NCBI GenBank assembly: GCA_026874595.1
Contig: CM049318.1
Span: 61,784,250 to 61,848,249 of the forward strand
From: Sipunculus nudus
Lineage: Eukaryota; Annelida; Sipuncula; Golfingiida; Sipunculidae
Reading direction: 5' to 3'
DNA length: 64,000 nt
Both the position numbers and the translations under genes were made by a program. Under the pieces are notes generated by a model. It searched no databases, was not told where the DNA came from, and saw only the letters and a list, made by a program, of their open reading frames with translations. This document shows positions 1-11,377 of the stretch, one piece after another; the first letter of the stretch is position 1; every line of letters starts with the position of its first letter.

Positions 1-1920
1 AACGTTTAACAACATGTTTGCATTTCCGGAGATCAAACGGTCCTATAAGCACTTACCATAAGCACTGGTCATGCAAACATGCAGTTACGGAAATTGGCTT
101 TCAGGCCACACCAAAAAAAATAATTGTTCTACGCATTTAGAGAACAAAGAATTAATACTGTGCGAGTGAGGGATTTTTTTATAATTATAAGTCGAGACAT
201 AACGAGTGGAATTTTGCAAGCTTACCAAGAAAAATACAAAATTCGCTTGCGAAATTCAACAAACAATTGAGTCAATTTTCATACAAATTTTTTTAAGGAA
301 TCGAGACAAGAGCACAAATTAGCAAAATTACGAGGGTCTGGCCCTCATTTAGGAAAAACCTAATTAAACACACATTATCCAGAGAAGTCAGGACGGACGA
401 ATCGGTAGAACAACTGATAGTAACCGGGAAGACCTGTCATGAACCAGAGTCCTTCCCACCGGCGGCGTATGTTGTGTATACTGCCTCCGCTCGTAGGATA
501 TGCCTAAATCCCAGGTCATGTGTATGAGTTTATTCATAATATAACTCACGAAATCCTGAACGGAATCTCATGAAATTTTCAGGACATATAAAAATTCGGT
601 TAGATTTTGTTGTGGATCTGTAACATGATCTGGATTCTGAAACGTCATTTATGGATTTTCACAAATTACAGTCACCTGTGCATGAATGAACCTAGGAATA
701 TGGGCAGAATAAGTGATTGCAAAGTCGGGGTTGGGAGCATCCTAAAATAGGGACCCCTACATGGCGGAGGCTTGCATTTCTCAGAATGCAGATTCCTAGT
801 TTTATATATCTTCAATTGCATATGTATACATTTTTAAATACCTCCTTTGTTCTTAATGGAAAATTATCTTCCATTGGAACAGGTGGTAGTATGTGATTCA
901 ATGAAGAAAAGTGGGTTTCAGGTCGCACTGTGCAGGGGATGTTTTCGTAGCGGAGTGTGTGCAGAGGACAAAAATCCTGCAGACAGAACAAAACACGCTT
1001 AATATCGAAAAAAGTAACCACATTGCTCCATTATATTACATCTACCCCTGATGAATCAAGTGCCCAGCTGGTTCTTCATTCACCAATCTATAAGTCAATA
1101 TAGAAAAGAGTCTATAAAATCCGGCTTCCATATATTATAAAAGAGTAGAAGAAATAGAGATCATGTCTTGATATGGACTGGATAATCCTTCGCTCGCCCT
1201 TTATTATGGTAAACCATAATTTTTTCCGCCAAAGGGCATATAAAGCTAATTTTTAAATAATTAAGTTGGTGGAGGTTACCGCCAATTTTCTTAATGCTAG
1301 CTTTACCAATTATGTACATCTGCAGAATCCCATTTTTGGTTCCTGAGGGTGCTGGTTTGTAATCGCGATATCGTCCGTATTGCTGAGTCATATATGACAC
1401 CGGGAAATTTAAACTTGTACCATTAAAATGTGAAATTGTTGAGTGATCACACCTCATCAATATAAGTACTTATGCATGTTTGCCGCTGTTTACACTTTAT
1501 TATATAACAAAGAACATAAAATATGAAACCAGAAACAAAGAAAAAGTAGAATAAGAATGGGAATTCTTAGTAGTGTATTCTCCTTAAAATATTTCGGTAT
1601 CTGTCAAAATTTAAGCGTTTGCTCACTCCTGTACACAAGTGGATACAGGGCGCGATATGTGGCGCAAAACGTAAACATAACAAGCTTCCAACCGGTGTTT
1701 CTTCAGTGTTTCCTCTTTGTTCTCTTGTTCGGGAATTGTCGCGCGTGCGCTAGATTGGACTCTGGTAAACAGACATTGACTGTGTTTACTCTACCCAGAA
1801 CTATGCCAACGTTTAAAAACGGGTGACCTGAAGAAATTAAGCACGTGTGCCGGGATTTTTTAATGGAGATGTTTGTATTCAGCCAAAATTAGATAATAAC
1901 ATGAGATCAAATAAATACAT
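1..1920. other. No gene recognised
   Basis: This AT-rich stretch has only short open frames (the longest, at 1161-1460 minus and 1557-1826 plus, are under 100 codons). They lack recognisable domains and convincing splice signals. I see no RNA gene and no terminal repeats. Confidence 0.5.
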
Positions 1921-2080
1921 AGGCGCGGAGCCAGAGGGGGGTTTGGGTATCAAGACCCCGTCCCCCCCCCCCCCGCTCTCATCCAACGACTTTTTTTAGA
2001 CAAATCTTATGCTCGACGGGGGGTTTTGGGGGTCGAGGCCTTTTTCTAGACAAATCTTATGCATGACACTCGTTAACCCC
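1921..2080. repeat. Dispersed repeat with long C/G runs
   Basis: The segment starts with a GCGGAGCCAGAGGGGGG motif and contains a long C run. It resembles the 'GGATCCAGGG...C-run...TCCTGGATCC' repeats at 31029-31246 and 37742-37895. Boundaries are approximate and the relationship is by eye only. Confidence 0.4.
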
Positions 2081-2894
2081 TCCCTGCAATAAATCCCTGC
2101 ATACATACTCGCTATTCAGCTATTGAATTAACTTTTGAAATGGACAAAAAAAAATTTTTTGCTCATCCAATAATTCCAAAAGTGTAGCATCCGGTATATA
2201 AGTCATAGATATTATCTCACTAGTAAATGACTAGAAGACACTATATATAACAACATCATGTGCGTAAATTGAAAAAAAAAGCACCTCTGCTATTATTAAT
2301 AACTCCTTAGAAAGGGGAAACCTAATTACGCATATTTTTGTTGCACTTGTTTCTTTCTCTTTTTTTCAGTTGTATGTAGTTATGCGATAAGCATTAGGTT
2401 GCCAAGAAGAATACAAAGGGAAAGAAACCTGGTCACCGAATATAAAACTTCCATATATGCAAAGCGTGCACAAGTAGGAAATCCATGTCAATTTTTAATG
2501 ATTTTAAAATTTCCCATGATAAATGTCCACTGATATTGAATTACAACAACACGAGAATTACCCAGTATACTGTCATTAATCATCAGACATTTACATACAG
2601 TCCAGAGGATCAGGCGGGGCGCTCGTTTTATGTGGCTTAGACCTTTATCTAACGTTCATGAATTCTTAATCCCTATGTTCGGCACGGTACCCGCGAATTA
2701 CTAGTGCGTCCTTGCATATTTGCCATTAGGCCATACGAAATCAATCAGTTGTTCTACGGATTCGCGGCTCCATTATTGCTAATCAAACATTGTATTGCTT
2801 GATGTAAATATATACATGTAATATAATATACAAATATATTATATATGCTGATGTAAAAATGTGTAAATATTTGTTACTATTATTTCTATTTCTT

Positions 2895-3137
2895 TAATGA
2901 AGAATATGACCCTTGCCGTTTAATGGCGCTGTCTTTTGAATGAGTATGAAGGTTTTATATGATAAAATTAATGGTTTTCTGTGTCTGAAAATAATGCTGA
3001 ACCAGAAACTGTCGTTAAGAAATTGGAGCAAATATCCGAATTTTATCACCATCGTGCCCATGAGGCTCCTGCGGGATTCGAACCGAGAACCCTCTGGTGC
3101 GAAGACGAGTGCCATAACCACTAGGCTACATCCTGTC
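2895..3137 (-). mobile_element. tRNA-derived SINE (minus strand)
   Basis: Read on the minus strand from about 3137, the sequence has a Pol III A box TAGCCTAGTGG (3118-3128) and a B box GGTTCGAATCCC (3073-3084) at normal tRNA spacing, followed by unrelated sequence. It does not fold as an intact tRNA and runs on past the tRNA-like head, which fits a tRNA-derived SINE. The tail boundary near 2895 is a guess. Confidence 0.55.
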
Positions 3138-4095
3138 CCAAGTACGAGGGTATTTTGCTAATAGATGAAGCCTTGACTCCCTTAACAAACTCATTTCTTA
3201 ACAATCGGCTGATAATAAAAAGATTTAAAAAAAAATAATCGCTTTTTTCCTATGCTTATATTTTGGTTCAAATAGAGTAATTTTTTTTTTTTTTTGCTTG
3301 GCCTTAGCCGTCGCAAGACAACCAGGAAATGAAATACTGAGTCCACATCGATGTCCATTCCCATGAATTGACAATATGGTGCGAATGGAGATGTAATGCT
3401 TTCTGAATGCAATCACGAAAATACCAGCCGCACTGGGGCGCCTTTGCCGCTTTCATTTATATAATCAGTAGAAATGGCCTTAAAAGCTTTAAACCCTGGA
3501 GGTCATATATAGAATCCCGAGAGGCCCCGGTGGTAAAGGTATGGCCTTTCTGTATCAAAACACGAGTGGGCGCGATAAACTCTATTCATGGTCATTTGTT
3601 AGCCTGGCAACTGACACCGCCTGCATGAATCTGTTGGTAGCTCGACTTCATGTAATTGAACCGTTTGTAGTTGTTTTAAACTGTATATGTCAAAGGCCTT
3701 TTGAATGCAATGTCAGTAGAATATGATGTAGCTTTACGATATGAGTGATATGTTATTTTGTTGAGATCATATTATAATGTGCGAAGGGTTAGCAATAAGT
3801 CATAAGCTTTGTTACGGCAGAGAAAAGGTTCTGTCTATATAGGCTTTCGCAGGTATTTGAGGACAGGAGGGATCAAATCGAATGATTTTTAATCCGAATC
3901 CAACGTCTCCGTCACTTTAGGTTTCATTGTTTTATAAAACTTAACACTTGACGGAAGAGAGTAAATTATCGTCGATTCTGACGTGTGAAAATTTTAATTT
4001 CGTAGAATAAAAGCACCTATTTTTTTGTTATCAAAAGTACAATTCCAAGTCTAACTCCATTTATAATTTTTTTCACCTGCATGCCGGCTTTATTG

Positions 4096-4098
<3 letters not shown>

Positions 4099-4169
<71 letters not shown>
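4099..4169. repeat. (TA)n microsatellite
   Basis: About 35 uninterrupted AT/TA dinucleotides. The tract abuts the miniature LTR element on its left; a further TA tract continues on that element's right side. Confidence 0.95.
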
Positions 4170-4173
<4 letters not shown>

Positions 4174-4562
4174 ACCGGACACGTTAAAGCGTTCCTACTG
4201 GCTTTGCTTGTGAAGCTTGCTTTATTGGCGAAGCGGTAGAACGTCTGACTTGTGTGTCACAGGTTACGGGTTCGAACCCACATTCGGACTGGTTTCCATT
4301 TTCACCCGTAACAAATGGTGGCAGCGGTGGGATCCGGGGAGTTATTGTCGTGGCATGATGCCCCACCCAGTTCACGTGTGTGACCCCCGGGATAGATCCC
4401 ACGTTCTGGGGAGGGGGTGAATGTAACCGGACACGTTAAAGCGTTCCTACTGGCCTTGCTAGTGAAGCTTGCTTTATTAGCGAAGTGGTAGAATGTCTGA
4501 CTTGTGTGTCACAGGTTACGGGTTCGAACCCACATTCGGGCCTAGTTTCTATTTTCACCCGT

Positions 4563-4566
<4 letters not shown>
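4170..4566 (+). mobile_element. TRIM-like miniature LTR element with tRNA-like LTRs
   Basis: Two direct repeats, 4170-4313 (144 bp) and 4422-4566 (145 bp), each begin TGTAACCGGACACG and end in TAACA or TTACA, so both have TG...CA ends. They flank a 108-bp interior with no coding capacity. Just after the left repeat is TGGTGGCAGCGGTGGGATC, placed where a tRNA primer-binding site belongs. Just before the right repeat is the purine tract GGGGAGGGGGTGAA, placed where a polypurine tract belongs. This is the layout of a terminal-repeat retrotransposon in miniature, which would need proteins supplied by another element. Each repeat contains tRNA-like A and B boxes. Both flanks are (TA)n, so a short target duplication cannot be separated from the microsatellite. 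An alternative is a SINE dimer, but the TG/CA ends, primer-site and purine-tract positions favour an LTR element. Confidence 0.7.
4219..4286 (+). other. tRNA-like Pol III promoter in left LTR
   Basis: A box TGGCGAAGCGG (4226-4236) and B box GGTTCGAACCC (4269-4279) match Pol III internal promoter consensus at tRNA spacing. The anticodon arm is imperfect and the acceptor stem does not close, so it is not called as a functional tRNA. The right LTR has the same pair, slightly diverged (A box TAGCGAAGTGG 4478-4488, B box 4521-4531). Confidence 0.6.
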
Positions 4567-4597
<31 letters not shown>

Positions 4598-4614
4598 ATA
4601 TATATGTATATATA

Positions 4615-5635
4615 CAGTCGAGCCCACCTTGTGTCAATAAGAAAATTCCGTTTATTGTCACATGAATCTAAAATCCCAAACCATTTCCTATATTAACAAT
4701 GGTAATTCTGACTGCTTAATATCATGGAATATTGTCATAATCCCGTTTATTGTCATGCTTGGAACCCTTGGCAGTGTTACCAGTTCGCATTTAATATCAC
4801 ATCAAACGCCGACACGGCGATTAACGAGGCCAAATAGCCTGTAATCGGTCAGGCGTATCAAACGATCGAATTTCGCACCTGTGTACGGCAGGCAAGTGCA
4901 GTGATGCATGCAGTTCACTCCCCGTCACTTAGCTACTAGTGATAAACTTCGTACTTTAACAAGGCGATGTTTGCGATCACATATCATACGAATTGAAACC
5001 CTCGCTCTTAGAAGGCCGCGGTTTACACCTCAGTGACGTTTCGCTTAGATGATATGAAGCACGAGCTTTAAACGATGCATATGACTGGAAATCACCTTTA
5101 ACGGACCACTAAAAGCTGGAGGTTTTGTGAGCACTGGAGGAGATACCCGGTCAAAAACCTCAGTCGCGGCGAAACTTCAGAAAGTTGACACTGGCATGAC
5201 GGAGCCCGCTCCCCGTACAGGCCTATCATAAAGACGATCATGGAAGTTTGAGTCATTAATATGATACCCTGAAAATAGAGCGCAAGAGTCGGGGAAAGAA
5301 TTATCTAGTAAAAACGTTTGTTACAAATAACGTAATAACTGTGCCGCATACGTCTCTTCCTGTTGGCAAGTCGGATTATTGCGGCATGCGGCACAAAACT
5401 GACAGGAAATAAATTGTCAGGTGCGCAAAAACGTAATTTTATATGCCGCTGTGCAATAAAAATATTCATAAACGTTTCTGTCTCCTTTTTATTGACGATT
5501 TATTAAGTATTTTTGAGAAATAACGCTTCTTCTATGATTCCAAAGAACATTTATGTTGAAGCCTGCATAATGTCACATCCCGGTTATTATCATAATTTAT
5601 GCATGCACCACCGATATGACAATAAGCGGGCTTGA

Positions 5636-5638
<3 letters not shown>
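4615..5638. mobile_element. TA-flanked inverted-repeat DNA transposon, no transposase seen
   Basis: The left end reads CAGTCGAGCCCACCTTGTG and the right end, reverse-complemented, reads CAGTCAAGCCCGCTTATTG. Both ends are flanked by TA (4613-4614 and 5639-5640), the target duplication of the Tc1/mariner/pogo superfamily; CAGT-type ends fit pogo. The motif TTATTGTCA recurs near both ends as subterminal repeats. No transposase frame is visible in the 1,024 bp, so it is probably non-autonomous. Confidence 0.65.
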
Positions 5639-5676
<38 letters not shown>

Positions 5677-5683
5677 TATTTAT

Positions 5684-5717
<34 letters not shown>

Positions 5718-5733
5718 GATACATATATAGATA
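5639..5733. repeat. (TA)n-rich tract between two transposons
   Basis: Impure TA/ATATTT tract separating the 1-kb element from the small MITE that follows. Confidence 0.85.
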
Positions 5734-5741
5734 TACTTATA

Positions 5742-5917
5742 TAGTCGAGCCTATTTGAAAGATCATCTGTCTAATAAGACCACCTGCCTATTTAGACCAC
5801 CCTTGAATAAGCGAAAACATTCACATTGGTTATATAACTGACCTGTCTAATAAGACCACCTGTGAATTAAGACCTCTTTTTACCAGTCTCTATGGTCTTA
5901 TAACATAGGTTCCACTG
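5742..5917. mobile_element. Small TA-flanked MITE
   Basis: The left end is TAGTCGAGCCTATTTGAA; the right end, reverse-complemented, is CAGTGGAACCTATGTTAT. Both are flanked by TA (5740-5741, 5918-5919). The interior repeats 'CTGTCTAATAAGACCACCTG' at two places. The 176-bp length and ends fit a Tc1/mariner/pogo-derived MITE related to, but different from, the element at 4615-5638. Confidence 0.6.
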
Positions 5918-5948
5918 TATATATTATATACCTTGACACTATAGCTAA

Positions 5949-6261
5949 GGGGAAAAAAATAAAAGGTATGGTTCTCAGGCACCGCCCGAGTCAATCCCCC
6001 CCCCCCCCGGCATAAAAAAAAATTATTTTGATTTTCATCTTTCAAGAAGATAAGATAATACAATTTTGATATGATTTTCTTTGTTATGTTGTGCTTTAGC
6101 CTGTTGAGCAAAACAAATCAGCAATTTTCGTGCTTTTCCCTTATCATTTGACATTTTTATCGAATCATACAAAAATAAATAAAAACAAAAAAAAACCGCC
6201 CGCCCGCATTGATTTCTTGAAAAAAAAAGTGCCTGAGAACCAAACATTTTTTTTTTTTGCC
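5949..6261. mobile_element. PIF/Harbinger-type MITE, copy 1
   Basis: The inverted termini contain AAAGGTATGGTTCTCAGGCAC on the left and the matching GTGCCTGAGAACC on the right. TAA lies on both sides (5946-5948, 6262-6264). A 3-bp TWA duplication with GGCC-like ends is the signature of the PIF/Harbinger superfamily. The 313-bp interior is AT-rich and non-coding. Other copies: 22088-22420, 29711-30023, 45795-46089. Confidence 0.7.
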
Positions 6262-6264
6262 TAA

Positions 6265-8555
6265 CAGCTGACTTTTCAATGATGGATGTACACGGTATGA
6301 AGCACTACAGGCCTAGTCTGTACGCATGCCGACAAGGGGTAAACATCGATTTTGATGATAACAATAAAATGTTTATATTTCTGCTTTTGGACAGCTAAAA
6401 CATTTGACAAAAGAGAATGACCATTTGATTCAAATTTATATACTTTGCGACTGTCTGACTGCTTATATTTGTTGTAAGGCTCAATATGGATCCTTTCAGC
6501 TGACGATGTATTTTATAATATTTTCAACATTTACGTACGTATCGCCCGAGAAATCAATCATATTTTGGCCTTAATAGAAGGAATGAGACCGCTGCTGCGT
6601 CAGGGGTGTACCCTTGGTAGGAAAAAATATATTTCCATTTATCAATATATAGATGCCCTTATAGAAACAAACGTTCTGGGAACTTCCAAATAAATCCGAT
6701 TTCATATTATTGTTTTCATTTTTTTACTGTTTTTCCTGGGTAATTTCCCGGATCATTTTGGTCTATAAAAAAAGGAGGCGCCCCATGCGCACCTGATCGA
6801 GTCCAAATACGTACTGTGCCTGGTCACAACAGTACATAAACATAAATAGGCAAAATTTTGCTGGATAGGCCTTTGGGAGGCTGGGTGAAGTTTCACGATG
6901 GGCCGATGGTGTAAACATAACTAAGGTACCGTGGGCCTCTATTTCGGCAGAACCGACGTTTTTTCTTATGATCAGAGCTATGTATTATTGTTATTTTACA
7001 TTTATTGTGACTTAAAATGTTTAATTTTTGATTATTTAAATGATAGTATTATTCATGCAAAGTGGTGAACACTATCATAATTCTATGCTGTTATGAAAAA
7101 AAGCCTGGAAAAATCGATGATAAGGAGACAAAATGATTGGACATGCAGGCGTGACCCTGGTCCCATCAGCAGGTTTTTAGAGGACAAACATTAGTAAAAC
7201 GTCCATGCATTTGTCCTTTAAAATACAACAGTCACTACGTTTCCAAGATAAATCTTGATTTTGATTAAAAATCTGTTTCACAGTTTGGTGCCAATTGAAA
7301 TTTGTGAATATTTTTCATATAATTGGCAGACCAGTTCCAAAAAGCAAGCTTCAATGGAGGAATGAGCCATAGGTCAAAATAACTAGAATAAAACCTAAAC
7401 CATAACCTGCCTAATATTTTTGTACTGCTAAAAATATCTTTAGATGAGAAAATATTTTTACATCTCAACACCAGAGGTGAAGGTCACCGTCTCTGGTCAC
7501 ATGCTCGCACAACTACATTTAGAAGCTTCTGATTGGTTGTTTAGTCTCATAAATCATCTAAAAAATATATCCCGAGTAAGAGTATTTCTGCCAGGACTAT
7601 TATAATATTTATTACCGGTACGTATTTGGGTTAAATTAAGCGTACATTTATAGTTTGAAATTTTTACTCTCACATTTTACTACTATTTAGCTAATGTGGG
7701 CACCTCCATAAGCTATCAAGCAGACACTTTTCTGCAACGAATTTTCGTTGTTGAACCATGTTCCTATTTAACATTTTCGGCCATATTCATGATATCATTA
7801 ACGTTACGATATACTGACTTATGACATTAGGCCAATCATGCTTATAATCTACAACTATTTTTATAAATTTATAGTTTTTTAGTTATTATCGTCCTTTGGT
7901 ATATTCGTTTGGTATATTACAAATGGTATAACATTGTATAGCTTTTATGTATGTATATATTTCCTACTGCAATTGTGTTACCTCTAAACTTTCATTCCTA
8001 TTAATACACATGGGGGCATGGATATTTTCATTTTTGACTTGCCATAACCTTCTACAATGGATTATGGACTTTCAGTTTCTGGATTGATATTTGTTCTAGT
8101 TGTAATTGATGAGAAAACAATTCTTTTATCAGGTGATCAATCGTATCTAGATTTGCAAAACATTTGTGCTCTTTTTTTTTTATTTATTTATTTATTTTTT
8201 AATATATATGATTATGTGACAGTGAAATAAAAAAACAAATGCCGGTATATTACTAGCCGTAAGCTGATTAACCCATAATACCAAGTAATGCTGGGCTTCA
8301 TAAATTAGGGGGGGGGGAACATGATGTGAATTAATTTTAGACATATTTAATGCGGAATGCATGATAAGCTATCTTTTAGAACATATGGCACTCTTTTCTT
8401 GGGTCAGAATTTTGTTCACAGTTTGTGCTCTGCTGGGCAGCTACTTGGTGTATTGTTTGAACTTTCCGAATAAATTGTTTAGCCAAATAATGGTGAGTCT
8501 CTGTGAGAATAATCGCCAAATACCAATGGGAAACAACTGTTGGAACAGACCATCG
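6265..8555. other. No gene recognised
   Basis: AT-rich sequence with no supported exon, RNA gene or terminal repeat. The only open frame of note (7265-7471 minus) is short and featureless. Confidence 0.5.
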
Positions 8556-8559
8556 TGGC

Positions 8560-8729
8560 GAGGACTTTGACATGCGCGCCATCTGTGAAACCTGCGAAGA
8601 ACTACGATTGTAATCCCTTGAAATATTTACGGTAAATTTTAATGGACGCCTGTCGTCTGCAGCCGCCTTTGGTGAGCTGTTTGACTTTTTGTCATTCAAG
8701 CGCCATATAGATAATCTTGTACGCAAAAG
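8560..8729 (+). other. Candidate non-coding first exon of the TEX12-like gene
   Basis: A strong splice donor, CGCAAAAG|GTAAGTATAC, lies at 8729/8730. Before it is a relatively GC-rich, CpG-containing stretch with GCGCGCCATCTG (about 8574), a promoter-like motif. The frame from the ATG at 8643 closes within 25 codons, so the exon would be 5' UTR carrying a short upstream ORF. The next plus-strand acceptor with a good coding exon is at 11287. Assignment to this gene is by position; no transcript links them. The exon start is arbitrary. Confidence 0.4.
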
Positions 8730-9079
8730 GTAAGTATACGATTTTTGTTCACATTTATCAGCTGCATATAGGAACTTACCGGCTAAAAAATATAAAAGAG
8801 AGACACGTGATGGATGTTTTTAATTTAATACGATGCCGATTGCCCAGAAGTGGCACAGCAGTTGTGCCTTGTGGGGAGTTGTGGCCACTGGCACTGGTGA
8901 CGGCTCCAGTGTTTGTCCTTTGCATGGGAGGCGTACCCAGTGTAATTTTGCAACATGATTTGTACGCTCTTACTATACGTTGCAAATCAACTCAAGAGTC
9001 AAATGAGAAAGCTGCATTGCTGCAATGCTGGCTAATTAACACAGTCCAAGACATGTCAAGTCTCACGCATTGGATTTGA

Positions 9080-11040
9080 GACTCGCGCATTTATCCCTCG
9101 ATCATCTCACGCTCTCATGCATTCCATTACCTGGCCCGATCATCCCAAGCTTTCAAGTTAAAACCGATAGCTTATCCCATTCCTTCTTTTAAGACTGGAA
9201 GTTGTGCTAAATGTGGGGAATCATCTTGCCCGGAGCCCCAAAATTTGACCAGGATTCATCCGATTGGTGGAGAGAGTCATTCTTGAAGGGAGGGGGGGGG
9301 TCATTTATTATTATTATTTTCAGTGGTTTCCTGTCAATCTTACAGTAACAGAGGTTCTTGACTGCCACAACCATGAGTTGGAAATTTCATGCAATTGTGA
9401 TTAGAACTGCCAGCTTTGCATCTCTGAAGTCCTTTTCAGGGCCTGTTTTCTCTCCTGAGTGATAATTGTTTAAATTTAATTGTGAAGTTTGATTATAGCC
9501 TTTTAGGGGACCTCAACATCACAAAGGTCCTTAATTTGCAGATGACTAACAGTAACAATTATAAGCTCAGATGGTAAATTTTGTTTATAATCTTACTTCT
9601 TGGATAATGAATGAGGCATAATCATTGTCAGCTGGATTTAAATTTTTTTTTATTATTCTTTTTATAAAAAAAAATCAGGGAATGGTTAGAAACCATTCAC
9701 ACAGGCAGTTGAGGGAATTGCACCTGCAACCTTTGGGTAACAAGAAACACTGTGTTCCTGGTATAAAAAAATTATCTAGGAAAAGCATGCAAAGATATGG
9801 GTAAAGATTATTGACCCAAACAAAAAATACCTTATAAGTTATATATAGTTTCTTTTCCAGAAAAGCAATTAAACCAGTAACTGAAAGAACAAAATATTTA
9901 TTTGGAATTAGGGGTAATATTTCTTATGTTTTACTCCAATCTTTGATGATCAAGGTCAACGGTCACTTGCAGTAATGTTAATGTTATTAACTGCTGGTTG
10001 GTTATTGTTTGCCATACATGGTGTAAAAATTAAAACTGTTCAAGCATTTTTGACAGTAATTAACAATTGTAGATTCAACAATTCCCCTTACTTTGTCTGC
10101 TTCATGGAACAAGACCATTAATATTAAAGTTGAATCAGGCCTGTTATTCAGAGAAAGTACACCTAGTTGGCATTTGGCAACCAACAGGGGATGCCATATA
10201 TATTTCCTGGTCACATGACCTATTGAAGAATTCAGAAAGGTGTAAAGTATAAATGTTGGATTTTGTTATTAAGTTTTTCATTCCAGTGATAGGCCTTTAA
10301 ACCCTCATCCTCTGTGCAATCAAACATTTTGAATTAATAATCACAAAGTTTCAATGGACATCACTTGGTGGAACAGACTGTAATGTTTTTCATTTCATTT
10401 TCTTTGTAATGTAAGTACTGGTGGTGATATCATGTAGCATTTGGCCTGACTTTTTCACAGACATTCTGATCTTTGATGAATTTTACAGAAACAGTTACTG
10501 GTATGCCAAATAGTGGATTTTATTGATGATTGGTCATTTTCTCTCTTAATAAATTAAATTGGTTGCATTTTTTGCAAAATTGATTACAAATGATTATGTA
10601 TGCACATCCAAAGAAGTCATATTTTACAGATAAAATACTCTACTTCTGCCAGAAATACAAGAAAGATAGGACACAAGATAGCAAACAGCATTAAAACTGA
10701 ACATGGTATAACAAATATCTGTTAACAACCCAGTCATGACCTTGAACTTTCAGCATGATATACAAGTAAGACTGAATTTACTTGATCAATATTTTAGGTA
10801 TAATCCTATACAGCATATCTCACATTAATATAGAATGTACATAAAAAAAATTGATTAGTAATCAATGGTCATTCATTTTCTATCTTTCCATTATCTGATA
10901 TGATTTTACAACCTATGCCTACCACTAGTAACATTTACAGTATGGTCAAGTCCATACTATGCTATCCAACATTTGACCCAGCTCAGTATGTATATATAGT
11001 CCTGAGTCAATGATCATTCTATTTACAGAATGTCATACAG
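9080..11040. other. Presumed intron, no gene recognised
   Basis: AT-rich sequence with no open frame worth calling. It is taken as the first intron of the TEX12-like gene if the exon ending at 8729 belongs to it. Confidence 0.4.
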
Positions 11041-11335
11041 TGACATATTACCATCTGTTAATTACAGACTCTTGGTCCACATCTGATGATGTCCAGGCCT
11101 TAGCAGCTAGAGGCATTATTCTGTATACAAAGTTTCATCAAATGACATATTACCATACGTTTATTACAGATCTGTTTATTATTTAGTTCCTGATCCACAT
11201 CTGAATAATGTCCGACCTCAGTAGCCAATGGCATTATTCTGTATGCAAGTTTTTATAAAATGACATTTTACCATAAGTTAATTACAGATTCCTGAACCAC
11301 GTCTGTAAGATGTCCAATTCACCACTAGAGGGGAC
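11041..11335 (+). repeat. Triplicated acceptor/start region of exon 2
   Basis: Three related units start at 11041, 11143 and 11261 with TGACATATTACCAT or TGACATTTTACCAT. Each then has TTAATTACAG-like or TTTATTACAG acceptor sequence, a CCACATCTG/CCACGTCTG stretch, and ATGTCC. Only the third unit continues into a long open frame (from 11310). The first two reach stops after a few codons (unit 1) or about 16 codons (unit 2). Confidence 0.6.
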
Positions 11336-11377
11336 CACTGCAGAGCATGCTGTTTTAGAAGCAGGATCAAGAGCAAG
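11310..11377 (+). CDS. TEX12: TEX12-like exon 2 (start codon), tentative
   Basis: The acceptor TTAATTACAG ends at 11287 and ATG is at 11310. The frame starts MSNSPLEGTTAEHAV and stays open to donor AAG|GTTGGT at 11377 (phase 2). This joins in frame to exon 3 if exon 3 uses the acceptor at 13672. An alternative is donor TTG|GTCAAG at 11381 (phase 0) with the acceptor at 13679. Both give the same downstream protein. The acceptor has a weak pyrimidine tract, so this exon is the least certain. Confidence 0.45.

Noticed and set aside
4205-4565. Two functional tRNA genes
   Set aside because: A and B boxes are good, but the anticodon arm and acceptor stem do not pair properly and both copies are part of LTRs.
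8376-8726. 116-codon minus-strand open frame beside the candidate first exon
   Set aside because: It starts from TTG, has no recognisable domain, and overlaps the plus-strand exon with the strong donor at 8729.
8717-9079. 120-codon plus-strand open frame
   Set aside because: It starts from a non-ATG codon, runs through the splice donor at 8729/8730 into presumed intron, and shows no domain.
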